A stretch of 64,000 nucleotides of DNA from JANQJA01 sp047947185 (GTDB lineage: Bacteria; Pseudomonadota; Gammaproteobacteria; Pseudomonadales; Azotimanducaceae). Position numbers and translations under genes: made by a program. The stretch is from assembly GCA_047947185.1 (NCBI GenBank), contig CP170502.1, positions 2,852,001 to 2,916,000 on the forward strand. The letters are read 5' to 3'. The notes under the pieces are model-generated. The model made no database searches. It worked only from the letters and a program-made list of their open reading frames with translations, and had not been told where the DNA came from. This document shows, piece after piece, positions 35,167-44,331 of the stretch (position 1 is the first letter of the stretch; each line of letters opens with the position of its first letter).

Positions 35167-35767
35167 GGCGTGGCTGACAACCGGACTGCTGCTCGGCCTA
35201 GGTGCCGTCGCAGAATTCGACAACTCAGTCGAGTGGAATGGAAGCGTCTACGTTTCCGCCAGGGGCCAGCTGAATGGCAATGACTATACCTTTTCACTGC
35301 AAATCGATGACGACACGATGCCGACCCTGGATGTAGGCGACAAGCTAACCGCAACAAGTCGTGGACCGAGCGAATTCACGCCGGTTTCCTGGTGGCAGAA
35401 CGGTCGGCAAGACAAAGGTGAGAGTTGCAGCGGGCCCTTTTGGAGCAGAAAGTGCAAGCGGACCTACCACAATCACAAGAATATCAAGAATGAGCAGTAC
35501 CGGGTCTCGGACGTGCGATTTGGTCTGCGGCCATTGCGCAATAACGCCGCTTGCAGCGATGTACTGAAGGTCGCGCCTGGCGACGAATTGGTCGTGAGCT
35601 TTCCGTCACGTCTTTGCATGGTGACCGAAGGTCGATTCACCAAACCTGGCACCGTCGCCGGGCCCGGTAGCCCGGACGGTCCGGTTCGCGTTCTTCGGCA
35701 GATCGACAGTAATGGCAAGCGGGTGCTGGTGTTCGGCATCAAAATCGTCCGGGAACAGCCGAGGTGA
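35150..35767 (+). CDS. Exported protein of unknown function, operon gene 2
   Basis: 205 residues from ATG 35150, overlapping gene 1 by 17 bases; a GGAG lies about ten bases upstream. The N-terminus MVFVNKAWLTTGLLLGLGAVA looks like a signal peptide or anchor. The rest is beta-rich with a basic patch (WSRKCKRTYHNHKNIKNEQY), several Cys, and a C-terminal strand (VLVFGIKIV). No family recognised. A 55-base gap follows, containing a duplicated AAGGAGCTT, the second copy serving as the SD of gene 3. Confidence 0.55.
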   Translation: MVFVNKAWLTTGLLLGLGAVAEFDNSVEWNGSVYVSARGQLNGNDYTFSLQIDDDTMPTLDVGDKLTATSRGPSEFTPVSWWQNGRQDKGESCSGPFWSRKCKRTYHNHKNIKNEQYRVSDVRFGLRPLRNNAACSDVLKVAPGDELVVSFPSRLCMVTEGRFTKPGTVAGPGSPDGPVRVLRQIDSNGKRVLVFGIKIVREQPR

Positions 35768-35822
35768 CAGAAAACTACGAAACGTAGCGCGACTTCACCA
35801 AGGAGCTTCAAAGGAGCTTTAG

Positions 35823-36869
35823 ATGGAAAGAGTAAGAGGCGTAATGGTCATGGCAACCACCGCAATGCTGGTGGTTGGCTGCGGAAATGACGACGAGTGT
35901 GTCGCAGAAACTGCGCAGATTGAGGCGCTGCAGGCCATCGTCGCGATGCACCAGGCGACGTTCGAAAGTCGCAGCGCAGAAGCGGTCGGCCAGCGGGCGA
36001 ATTCCGAGATTCTGGCAATTCTTGCCCAGCGCGACGACAACATCCGAGCCGCACAGCAAGCTGAGGTCAGCCGCCTCGAGGAAAAACTGCTTGCCCTGTT
36101 AGAAGAACAAAAACAGGTGCAGGCTGGCGATGCGGCGGCGGCCGCTGCCAAACAGGCAGAGCTGGATGCAGCAATGCAGGAGGCAGAGCAGTTGCGCGCC
36201 AACCTGGATGCCTACAGGGCCAACCAGGAAGTTGTCGAATCGCGACTGGAAGGGTTGCGCGAGGTCGATCTGGATGTGCTGACGGACCCTAACGTATTCC
36301 CGAAGCCTGAAACTAGCGACGGCACGCCGGTCGGGGACTCGCCCGAGCAGGATATGATAGGCATGATGATGGTTGCCGGAGTCTGCTACGCGGCATCGGG
36401 TGGCCTCTGTGGCTTAGTCGCCGCTAAATTCCTGCAGAGTTTCACGGGCGGTACCACTACCGACGAAGACATTGAGAAAATGGGTTCGATTATCGATAAG
36501 GCCTCGAAAGGCGAAGATTTGTCGTACGCCGAAAAACAATGGCTGCGTAAGCAGACTGGCGAACTTTTCGATGGCAATGAAAATGTCACCGGCATCCTGG
36601 CAGACGTGCTCAGCGGTTCGCGGACGCCGGAAGAAGGATTCGAGGAGGCGATCAGGGATGCGATGGATGACAAGCTTGGTGCCGGTAGCATGGAGCAACT
36701 TGAGCGATTGATCAACCAGGATGTCTCCTGCGCGGACGTCAAAGAACTGTTGAATGGCGTCGATCCAAATACGCGCAACAACATCAATCAGGTACTGCCC
36801 ATCCTGCAGAAAAGGCTTGCCACCACTGAACCTGAAGCAGCTGAATGCCTGCGTTCGATTGACGCCTGA
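35823..36869 (+). CDS. Coiled-coil lipoprotein, operon gene 3
   Basis: 348 residues; strong SD AAGGAG. A lipobox VVGC at residues ~17-20 predicts an acylated Cys. The next residues (NDDE) put Asp at +3 rather than +2. Residues ~28-145 form a heptad-rich coiled coil (LEEKLLALLEEQKQVQ; KQAELDAAMQEAEQL). At ~180-200 a hydrophobic glycine-rich element with a C-x7-C spacing occurs (VCYAASGGLCGLVAAKFL), which could insert in a membrane. The C-terminal half is helical and acidic. The same C-x7-C element occurs in the convergent gene at 46327-46914. Function unknown; the architecture suggests a structural envelope component. Confidence 0.65.
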   Translation: MERVRGVMVMATTAMLVVGCGNDDECVAETAQIEALQAIVAMHQATFESRSAEAVGQRANSEILAILAQRDDNIRAAQQAEVSRLEEKLLALLEEQKQVQAGDAAAAAAKQAELDAAMQEAEQLRANLDAYRANQEVVESRLEGLREVDLDVLTDPNVFPKPETSDGTPVGDSPEQDMIGMMMVAGVCYAASGGLCGLVAAKFLQSFTGGTTTDEDIEKMGSIIDKASKGEDLSYAEKQWLRKQTGELFDGNENVTGILADVLSGSRTPEEGFEEAIRDAMDDKLGAGSMEQLERLINQDVSCADVKELLNGVDPNTRNNINQVLPILQKRLATTEPEAAECLRSIDA

Positions 36870-36880
36870 GGGGACGACAC

Positions 36881-38182
36881 GTGGGGATATTCGCGAATCT
36901 CAGAAACCTCGACACCTTGCTGGTCTCGTTACTGGTCGTCTTGCTGCTGGCGCTGCCTGTCGCCGTGTTCAGTGGCAATTATGCCGACTGGGCGTGGTAC
37001 TGGAAGATTGCGGGACTGCTGGTACTCGCCTGGGCCAGCCTTGCCGCTGGCACCTGGAGCGCGAAGAAATACGGCGTCCGCAAGCTGAATGGCTGGTTTT
37101 TGCGGGCCTGGATACGCAAGGCTCTGCTGCTGGCACTGCTTGTACTTGGTGCTGCCAATGTTTTCATTCGTGGTGAAACCAGCCGCTGGTTCGTCGAGGT
37201 AGTCCATACGGAGGACGTTCGCGTAGTGGACGTACCCAACTGCAGCGAGGGCATCGCAGCAGACATGGAGTACTACATTGGACTCAGCAACGAGCAGAAT
37301 CTGGCGCGGCTGAGAGACCGCCCGTCAGTACTGGTTCCCGAGCGCCTCAACAAGCTGGGCTGCGAAGGCGATCTGACTCAAGAGCAACTGGACGCCATCC
37401 AGTCGCTGGATGGGAAATTCGACACCGCCGTGAACGCGCTGAATGCCGCCGAACAGCAGGAGCGCCAGGATGAACTGGATCGGCAGGCAGCGCTGCAAGC
37501 GGCGGCGCCAGCCACACCACCCAGTTTCGATATCAGCGACTACACTGAACTCAATTTCGAGGTGCCGGCGAATGAGGCACCGACGCTGGATGATATCCAC
37601 AATGTCATCGACGACTCGCGGGGCGAGGTGGTACCGGGACTTGACCGGCGTACGGTGTATCGCAAGCAGAAGTATCATGCAGTTTTCCCGACGTTCCTGT
37701 TCGGTCCGCTCGGCGCGATTTTCAGTGGTGGCCTCACGCGCACCGAAGTAGTGGAGAAAGTGGTTGCGGGCGCAGCGCATGACGGCTTCGACGTTCAGGA
37801 CGCGATCGCGAGCCTCACGCCGCTATTCGACGGGCTGTCGTTCGACGAGCAGATGCGACTCAAGGATCTTATCGCGGCGGAGCTCGAAGTCGCCGTGATG
37901 GAGGGCAAGATGTCAGCGGATGATGCGAATACCATTTTTGGGGAGATATCCGCGATCACGGTCACTGCTGCTGCCAACGATGCAGAAGCCAGCATTATTC
38001 GAGACGCTGAAGCACTTTGTGCAGGCATGTTGGACGGCCGGGAGCCCAGCGAAGAGGCGAAAGCCAGGCTTGGCAATCCCCGACTCGTTCAATACGTCGG
38101 GCAATGTATCAATACGGCCGCACTGCCGGGTGCGAAGAAAACCGAGCTGCTCACGAAGCTCAACGAATGGGGTGGACCATGA
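36881..38182 (+). CDS. Three-TM membrane protein, operon gene 4
   Basis: 433 residues from GTG 36881, preceded by GAGGGG. Three N-terminal TM helices (~12-32, ~42-60, ~83-100) lead to a large soluble domain. That domain is partly helical, with a Gln/Ala-rich stretch (LNAAEQQERQDELDRQ), a proline-containing linker, a TFLFGPLGAIFSGGLTR hydrophobic patch (~270), and a helical C-terminus. No recognised domain. It overlaps the AAA+ gene by four bases (ATGA), so the two are translated together and probably act together. Confidence 0.6.
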   Translation: MGIFANLRNLDTLLVSLLVVLLLALPVAVFSGNYADWAWYWKIAGLLVLAWASLAAGTWSAKKYGVRKLNGWFLRAWIRKALLLALLVLGAANVFIRGETSRWFVEVVHTEDVRVVDVPNCSEGIAADMEYYIGLSNEQNLARLRDRPSVLVPERLNKLGCEGDLTQEQLDAIQSLDGKFDTAVNALNAAEQQERQDELDRQAALQAAAPATPPSFDISDYTELNFEVPANEAPTLDDIHNVIDDSRGEVVPGLDRRTVYRKQKYHAVFPTFLFGPLGAIFSGGLTRTEVVEKVVAGAAHDGFDVQDAIASLTPLFDGLSFDEQMRLKDLIAAELEVAVMEGKMSADDANTIFGEISAITVTAAANDAEASIIRDAEALCAGMLDGREPSEEAKARLGNPRLVQYVGQCINTAALPGAKKTELLTKLNEWGGP

Positions 38183-40185
38183 GCAAGTCTGAAAACCCGA
38201 TAGTTGCCAGTCTTCGCAATGGCTTGTTGCAGTGGATCAACGCAGAGCCACAGGAGTTGCTCGATCCGGAACGCAGCGATCACGGCCGATTCTACGAAAC
38301 CGGCAACCGGCTGATCCAGACTATCGAGGCGTCGATTCAGCGCGGTCAGCACGTTGTCCTGTATGGCCCGCGGGGCTGCGGCAAGAGTCACTGCGTCGCC
38401 AAGGCGATCGAGCTGGCCGAGGGCAATGAGATCATTGCGGCCGGTGCCTGGATGAAAGTCCAGGGCAACAAGGAGTTTTCCCGTGATGCCCTGGTCGAAG
38501 ATGACATTGTTTTGTCCTTGACCCAGACCGACGGCGCCGGCTCGGAAAAGAAAGTTGTACCGGATATTCGTAAGGCCCCACTGCTGCGGCGCGTCAAACG
38601 TGACGAGATAACGAACCGGCCGCTCACGCTGAACGAGTCTGACAGAGAAGGCGTCAAAACCTTCGAAATGGACTATCAGCTCGACAAGTCCGAAAAACCC
38701 AAGCTGTTCGTCCTGTTTCTCGATGAGATCAATCGCTTTTCAGACGGTGTCCTCGACAGTCTGTTATTGCTGCTCGAGGAAGGCCAGGTTGTCATGGGTG
38801 GCGATCTGTACAAACTACCGGTCGTGGTTTGCATGACGATGAACCCGCCCGGCTACGACGCGTCTGCACGCGTCCTGAGCCCGCCGCTCGCCGCTCGCAT
38901 CGGGCAGTCGTTCCGCCTGCGCAGCCCGAGCCTGAACGTACTGTCCGACATCATCCTTGGCAGTCGAATCAAGGAGAAAAACGTTGATTGGATGTTGCTG
39001 CGACGTGCTGCGCTGGTCACCTTGTGCTGCTGGGGCAACCCATACAGTCGCAAGCCCGGCATGGAATACCTGTCGGCAGAAACGATGACGCTGTTACAGG
39101 ACGTTATTCGAATCGCAGAAGATTGCGGCTCATCTCGAGAGGTAACACGAGCGATGGACACGCTCTCTGAGCTCTGCAATTTCGGGCCTGATGGCCGCGC
39201 CCTCGGTGACTGGTACGATGCTGCCTACGCCGAAGCACGACGCGAAGGCGATGAGCGAGGTCTGGCCGCCGAGGAGATTCAGGTTCGGGCGGCGCACTTT
39301 ATCAGCGTTGCTGTACGAACGCTCGGTCACAAAATTCAGGACGCTTTCTCGCAGGCGAGCAATCCTGGCAAGATTGCCCGTAAAGAAAATGCCATCAGGG
39401 ACCTCGCCTACGAAATCCTGATGCACCCGAACGTCTACGACAAATGCCGGGGACTTGAGAGGCCCGTCGATCGAGACCATGAAATGCAGGCTGTAGCGGC
39501 CATGATTAATGGCGATGCCGAAATGCAGGAGGCGTATCGAAAAGCGCTGGTGGACAATGGCTTGACGACGAAAGGCGATGCCAGACGCTGGGGCAGCGTC
39601 ATCCGCAAGTTGTCCGATAGCGCCGATCAGGTCGGCGAAGTCCTGCTGTTTGAGAAGGTACTGGAGAACCTAAACGACGATTTCATTTTCCGTTCAGGAT
39701 CCGACCGGGCAATGACTGAATGGCTTGCGGGCGAGAACTGGACCAACAAGGCAGCGGCTACCGCGCTGAAGAAGATTGTTGCCGAGGTAGAACGTAGCCG
39801 CAGCGACCCGGTCGATCACTACCTGCTGTCATTGAACGCTATCTACGACGAGCAAAGCAATGACGGCAAGGAACTCGGCGTCATGTCGCTGGTGGAGTTC
39901 GAAAAATGCTTCCTGCCCTATTGCAGCAATGACTTCGATCTACTCAAAAGCGTCGCTGATGAACTGGAACGGGCCTGGCTCTACGTCGAAGACAGCCGTG
40001 ATGCGCTGATCGAGCCGATGGCCCAGCGCCTGGAGCAGGAATTTGCCAAGACGACCGGAGATAACGCAAAGGCCGAAAAGCTGGCGAGAAAAGTGATCGC
40101 TGAAATCGCCGAGCAGTTGTTGAAGCGCCGAGTAACCAGTTTTGCCGTGCGGGCATTCCGCAAGAAAGCCCGCTCGACGCTTTAG
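38179..40185 (+). CDS. MoxR-like AAA+ ATPase, operon gene 5
   Basis: 668 residues from ATG 38179. Walker A GPRGCGKS at ~60, Walker B LFVLFLDEINRF at ~175, sensor-1 Asn in MTMNPPGYD at ~220, and an arginine region in SPPLAARIGQSFRL, as in MoxR/dynein-related AAA_5-type ATPases. The C-terminal ~350 residues are a long helical extension not typical of short (~330-residue) MoxR proteins; it may bind the membrane partners. No TM helices, so it is cytoplasmic. MoxR ATPases act with vWA proteins to remodel or mature partners, and a vWA-like gene is next. A four-base overlap upstream and 18-base gap downstream support one operon. Confidence 0.8.
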   Translation: MSKSENPIVASLRNGLLQWINAEPQELLDPERSDHGRFYETGNRLIQTIEASIQRGQHVVLYGPRGCGKSHCVAKAIELAEGNEIIAAGAWMKVQGNKEFSRDALVEDDIVLSLTQTDGAGSEKKVVPDIRKAPLLRRVKRDEITNRPLTLNESDREGVKTFEMDYQLDKSEKPKLFVLFLDEINRFSDGVLDSLLLLLEEGQVVMGGDLYKLPVVVCMTMNPPGYDASARVLSPPLAARIGQSFRLRSPSLNVLSDIILGSRIKEKNVDWMLLRRAALVTLCCWGNPYSRKPGMEYLSAETMTLLQDVIRIAEDCGSSREVTRAMDTLSELCNFGPDGRALGDWYDAAYAEARREGDERGLAAEEIQVRAAHFISVAVRTLGHKIQDAFSQASNPGKIARKENAIRDLAYEILMHPNVYDKCRGLERPVDRDHEMQAVAAMINGDAEMQEAYRKALVDNGLTTKGDARRWGSVIRKLSDSADQVGEVLLFEKVLENLNDDFIFRSGSDRAMTEWLAGENWTNKAAATALKKIVAEVERSRSDPVDHYLLSLNAIYDEQSNDGKELGVMSLVEFEKCFLPYCSNDFDLLKSVADELERAWLYVEDSRDALIEPMAQRLEQEFAKTTGDNAKAEKLARKVIAEIAEQLLKRRVTSFAVRAFRKKARSTL

Positions 40186-40203
40186 AAAGGATTCGATTCG
40201 TCG

Positions 40204-43200
40204 ATGCTGGAAGCTCTGCTCTACTTTCTGGTCAGTGGTGGCGTCGCCCTTTCCGCCGCAGGGCTGCTCTATGGATTGAGTACGCCGAAGAGGCCCAGAC
40301 TGATCGTTGGCTCTATCGCACTCGCGCTGTTGGCTATCGGGCTTTGGCGGCTCGAAACCGGCAGGCTGCCAATCAGCCTGCCTCGTCACATTATCGCGGT
40401 CGTGGATTGCAAGGCCGGCGCGTTGGACGTTGCGGCCGGGAACCTCGCAGCACTCGATGATGTTGGCAGCGCGAGCTTTGTCCTGTTCGACAGCGGTAGC
40501 GGCTGTCCCACACCGGTGCCAGGCAATAGTAGTTACCGGGGTATCAATCTGCCGCTCGACCCTGCCGCGATCAGATCATATGCCGGGATCGCGAACAGGG
40601 CCGACTGCGGCCTTGATGATGCCGGCAGCGCAGCTCTCAATCGACTGAACGATATTGCCTGCGGTATCGAACTGGCCCTCGACCGCCGCGGCTTACTGTT
40701 CAGGACCCGCACCCCGGCCGTCGTGCTGTTTCTGGAAACAGAGGACCAACTGGGCGTAATACCCCGTGGGGCCACGAATGTCGAAGCCGGCGTACGCCAT
40801 ACGCTGGGCTTGCTCCTCGACCAGGATGTGCCGCTAAGCACTCAGTTTGTTGCCGAGAGCCGGTCGATCGGGCGCTCGGCCCGACTCGAGTCGCGCAATG
40901 ACGTGGCGTCTGAGATTTGGGCTGCGAACACCGTGTTCGTAATGACTCTGCGGGATCAGGCTCTGACTGGATTGGACGGAACGCCGGATTTTTCGCTGCA
41001 GGGAACGTTTCGCAGCCTCGGCGGCGTGAACTGCGACGGGGTTACGGATCTGACGACCACGCGCTATCCGTCGACGGAGGAGTGGCGCGGCGCGTTTCGA
41101 GATGACCTGGTGCGGCCTGGTGAGCGCGATGAGGAGATCCAGATCATCTTCCGCGCGAGCCACCTCATTTCCGCCGATTTCCTTGTGCCGAGATTCCGCT
41201 GCGATGGCTGGATTCGTCTCGAACTGGAAGCTACTTTAAGTATAGAAGACGAGGACGTTCGTTTCCCGATTGCGACCACCTATTTTCGACAGCACGCCGT
41301 GCCTTCCGGGACGCTTGTAGAAGGAAGCAACTCCGGACGACTAAGCGATGACTCCTGGTATGGGGCTGACGGCCGCGCGCCGACTGCCATTGAAACGCTG
41401 GACGTCGCTTCCGCGTCGAGCTTTTTATCAGCATTCGCGGATCTCGATAATGCACCGCTCGTCGGGCCCGACTGCCGCTTCGGAATTGCCGACCTCAGGT
41501 CCGGCGCCCGTACATCGGCCGACCTCAATACCTGCCTCGAAACAACGAAGGCTATTATCCTAGTCGAACCGTCGGTCGACGACCTCAGCTGGCTTGGTGC
41601 AAATACTGATTTTCTTGGGGTTGTCGGTGGTCGGGGCAGAGCTCTGGTTGTCATCGGCCCGCCAGCCCAAACTGCTGCGACGCCCGCGTGGCTGCATCCT
41701 GCTGTCGATCTGTCAGGCAATGAGCAAGCGACGCTGGTGCAGCGGGAACAGCAGGTGCACTTCATCCCAGATCGCGGATTGCTCGCCAGGGCGGAAACTG
41801 ATGGTGTAAAGAAACAACAGGATGTCGTGGAAGCAATCGCAAAACGGGCTGACCTCCTGACGTGCGGCTCCAACAATCCCAGTGCCGGTGTTATCGACTA
41901 CACCGCTGATCACTTCGGTCTTTTGCCAACGACACTCGTTAACCTGACCGCACCGCCGGCAGGGAACCGACTCGATATGACCGGTCCCGACGCGACTGCA
42001 ACCTACAGCCGTTTCAGCACCGCACCTGCCGATTTCGGCAGCTCGCCTTCGATCGAACCTTATCTCGCGAGTCATGCGCTGGTGCAGCTGGCCAATTTTG
42101 TCGTCAATCACGGCGGTGCGGAGGCTTGGGAGTCGACCGCCCGACCTGCCACCACAGTGGTGCTGTTCGCCGCCGCTGTTTTCCAACCCGATATCGATTC
42201 AATCAATCTGCCGTCGGTCGATGCGCCTCGACTGCGACGCCTGTTGACGACATTCTTTGCCTCTGGCGCAAAAGTTGTCGTCGTCGAGTTACCGACGGGT
42301 TTCGTCAACACCGGCGAAATAAAGCGATTCCTTGAAGGGCCGTCAGCTCGCAGCGGCACGGCTGGGCCCTATGACTCGGTCAGTGCATTCGCTACATCGA
42401 TGGGCCGCGGCGCACAGGTCGTTCAGGAAAGTCTCGACCCGACGAGGTTGTGGGCAGCCCTCAGCGCAAATGCGGGCTCTATCCAGAGAACTGCCTTTGG
42501 CCGCGGATTCGACAGCGAAATGAACTGCGTGTCCGGGAACACAGCGACTTGCGGTACTGGTCCTTCCCGGCCACGTGCGCTCGAGCGGCACCTGGTATTG
42601 GCAGCACCGGACAGGTTTGACGCATCGAGCGTTGCCACCGACGACCGCGACGAAACGGTCTACACGGAGCATCACTACGGGCGCAGCCGCATCCATACGT
42701 TCGGGTACAGCCCGTTCGCGCGCGACTTTGTCGAACGTGACGCGTTGACAACATTCCTGAACGATCCAGCTGGATCGCCTGTCATGCTGGACCGCTGTTT
42801 TCTGGACGCGGGGGCACTCAATAAGCCTGACCGTGGTGTCGACCCGTATGTCAGAAACTGGGTCGACGGCTGGGGCTTTACGCGCCTGATCGATCTTGTA
42901 CGACATTCAGGTGCTGACCTCGTAACGGAGCGAGACGGTCAGGTCGTCGCTGTCGAAGAGGCTGACAATCGTCAGTCTGTCGATATCGTCGTTCGCGCAC
43001 GCCCTGGCAGCACGTTGCCAGAACCTGAGGTCAGCGCTGGCTATGTTGCCGCTCCGGTCGACTACGATCCGGTCGAAGAACTGGCTACTTACCGTATTAA
43101 CCGGGACCCCAGCAGTCCCGACCCGGATGAGTCGCTGCCCCTCACGATCCGAGCGCTAGATCTGACTGAGCAGGTCGCTGTCAAGTTGCTGCCGCTCGAG

Positions 43201-44331
43201 ACCTCCTTTCAGAGTTTCGAGATATGGCGTCGAGTCACAGAAATGTCGAGCGGAACGGGAAGTTTGTACAGCAAGCAACAGGCGACTATCGGCCGTTACG
43301 GCGTCGCCTCGCTTTCCATTCTGGTGCTGGTGTTCACGCTCATCGTACTTAGCCCGCTGGTGCGTCGTTGGACCGGCTTTTTCGGCGCCCTACGGCGCAT
43401 CCTCCAGAAGCAGAAATCCGGCGAACTCAGAACTGTCGCGATTTCCGGTTTCTCGGTAGAAGCGGTTCTCAGCGAGTGGGGTGCCAACCCGGGTGAGGCT
43501 GCAACCGGTCGACACGCCGGGATACCGCTTGGCACCCGCACAGCCCTGCAGGATGACTCGCTGGCCTCGGTCATCTGGGCCGACCTTGCCGGCCTGGTCG
43601 CGCCTGACACCTTTCCGTTCAAGAAGCCCAGAGTGCGACTGCGCTCGCTGAGCCAGACCAAAGAGTCGGTCGTTATCATTGATGACTCCGGTTCGCTCAA
43701 ACACCCGTCGCCTCTATGGCAAAGCACAGGCGCGTACGGATATGGCGGCAATGTCATCAATATCCGAACCGGGAAATCTGAATTCGCCGCTCGCCTTGGC
43801 GCTGCTGTTGCGCGCGGACTGCGTCTGACCGGCTCAGTAAAACTCGTGACGTCCAGCTCCGCAGTACTTGCCGATGAGGTGCAACCGGACGCCGATGCGA
43901 CCGTACTGACCGACACGATCAGGAATCGCATCCAGTCAAGTTATGCGAAATTCCGTATTCACAGAGAACAGTTTAGCGACGATGAGACGAGTCGCCTGAC
44001 TTTTTTGATCGCGGACCCACTATGCACGTCGGTGCAGAACATCGAAAAACTCGCGGAACGCATGGCTGCCAATGGCGGCGAACTTCGGCTGGCACTGGTT
44101 GTGAGCGAAAGCGATCGGAATCCTGCGAGTCTGATGCTGGACCTCTCCAGCAGCGGCTTCATTGATCGAACCGAGTGGACGCGTTACGAACTCTCTGTCG
44201 CCATGGAAAACCGGATCGAACAGCTGCGGACAGCGGTCAATGCTCATGGCGCGCGTATCGCTGTCCTCGACGCCGACATGACCAGTTCCGAAGTACTAGC
44301 TGTCATTCGCGACAAAGGATTGCTGGACTGA
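40204..44331 (+). CDS. Large membrane protein with C-terminal vWA-like domain, operon gene 6
   Basis: 1375 residues; SD AAAGGA before ATG 40204. Two N-terminal TM helices (~6-26, ~34-51) precede a ~970-residue, presumably periplasmic region with scattered Cys. It opens with a vWA/Rossmann-like strand (HIIAVVDCKAGALDV), and part of it resembles a glutamine-amidotransferase-like or BatA-type fold only vaguely. A TM helix at ~1035-1055 (LSILVLVFTLIVLSPLV) leads to a cytoplasmic tail. There VVIIDDSGSLKHP (~1155-1167) supplies a DxSxS MIDAS motif; the canonical second Asp is less clear (LTFLIADPL). The vWA on the same side as the AAA+ ATPase fits a MoxR-vWA pair. Confidence 0.65.
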   Translation: MLEALLYFLVSGGVALSAAGLLYGLSTPKRPRLIVGSIALALLAIGLWRLETGRLPISLPRHIIAVVDCKAGALDVAAGNLAALDDVGSASFVLFDSGSGCPTPVPGNSSYRGINLPLDPAAIRSYAGIANRADCGLDDAGSAALNRLNDIACGIELALDRRGLLFRTRTPAVVLFLETEDQLGVIPRGATNVEAGVRHTLGLLLDQDVPLSTQFVAESRSIGRSARLESRNDVASEIWAANTVFVMTLRDQALTGLDGTPDFSLQGTFRSLGGVNCDGVTDLTTTRYPSTEEWRGAFRDDLVRPGERDEEIQIIFRASHLISADFLVPRFRCDGWIRLELEATLSIEDEDVRFPIATTYFRQHAVPSGTLVEGSNSGRLSDDSWYGADGRAPTAIETLDVASASSFLSAFADLDNAPLVGPDCRFGIADLRSGARTSADLNTCLETTKAIILVEPSVDDLSWLGANTDFLGVVGGRGRALVVIGPPAQTAATPAWLHPAVDLSGNEQATLVQREQQVHFIPDRGLLARAETDGVKKQQDVVEAIAKRADLLTCGSNNPSAGVIDYTADHFGLLPTTLVNLTAPPAGNRLDMTGPDATATYSRFSTAPADFGSSPSIEPYLASHALVQLANFVVNHGGAEAWESTARPATTVVLFAAAVFQPDIDSINLPSVDAPRLRRLLTTFFASGAKVVVVELPTGFVNTGEIKRFLEGPSARSGTAGPYDSVSAFATSMGRGAQVVQESLDPTRLWAALSANAGSIQRTAFGRGFDSEMNCVSGNTATCGTGPSRPRALERHLVLAAPDRFDASSVATDDRDETVYTEHHYGRSRIHTFGYSPFARDFVERDALTTFLNDPAGSPVMLDRCFLDAGALNKPDRGVDPYVRNWVDGWGFTRLIDLVRHSGADLVTERDGQVVAVEEADNRQSVDIVVRARPGSTLPEPEVSAGYVAAPVDYDPVEELATYRINRDPSSPDPDESLPLTIRALDLTEQVAVKLLPLETSFQSFEIWRRVTEMSSGTGSLYSKQQATIGRYGVASLSILVLVFTLIVLSPLVRRWTGFFGALRRILQKQKSGELRTVAISGFSVEAVLSEWGANPGEAATGRHAGIPLGTRTALQDDSLASVIWADLAGLVAPDTFPFKKPRVRLRSLSQTKESVVIIDDSGSLKHPSPLWQSTGAYGYGGNVINIRTGKSEFAARLGAAVARGLRLTGSVKLVTSSSAVLADEVQPDADATVLTDTIRNRIQSSYAKFRIHREQFSDDETSRLTFLIADPLCTSVQNIEKLAERMAANGGELRLALVVSESDRNPASLMLDLSSSGFIDRTEWTRYELSVAMENRIEQLRTAVNAHGARIAVLDADMTSSEVLAVIRDKGLLD

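Noticed and set aside
38017..38178. 54-codon upstream extension of the MoxR-like ATPase
   Set aside because: It overlaps the preceding gene out of frame; ATG 38179 forms a standard ATGA overlap and begins the real N-terminus.
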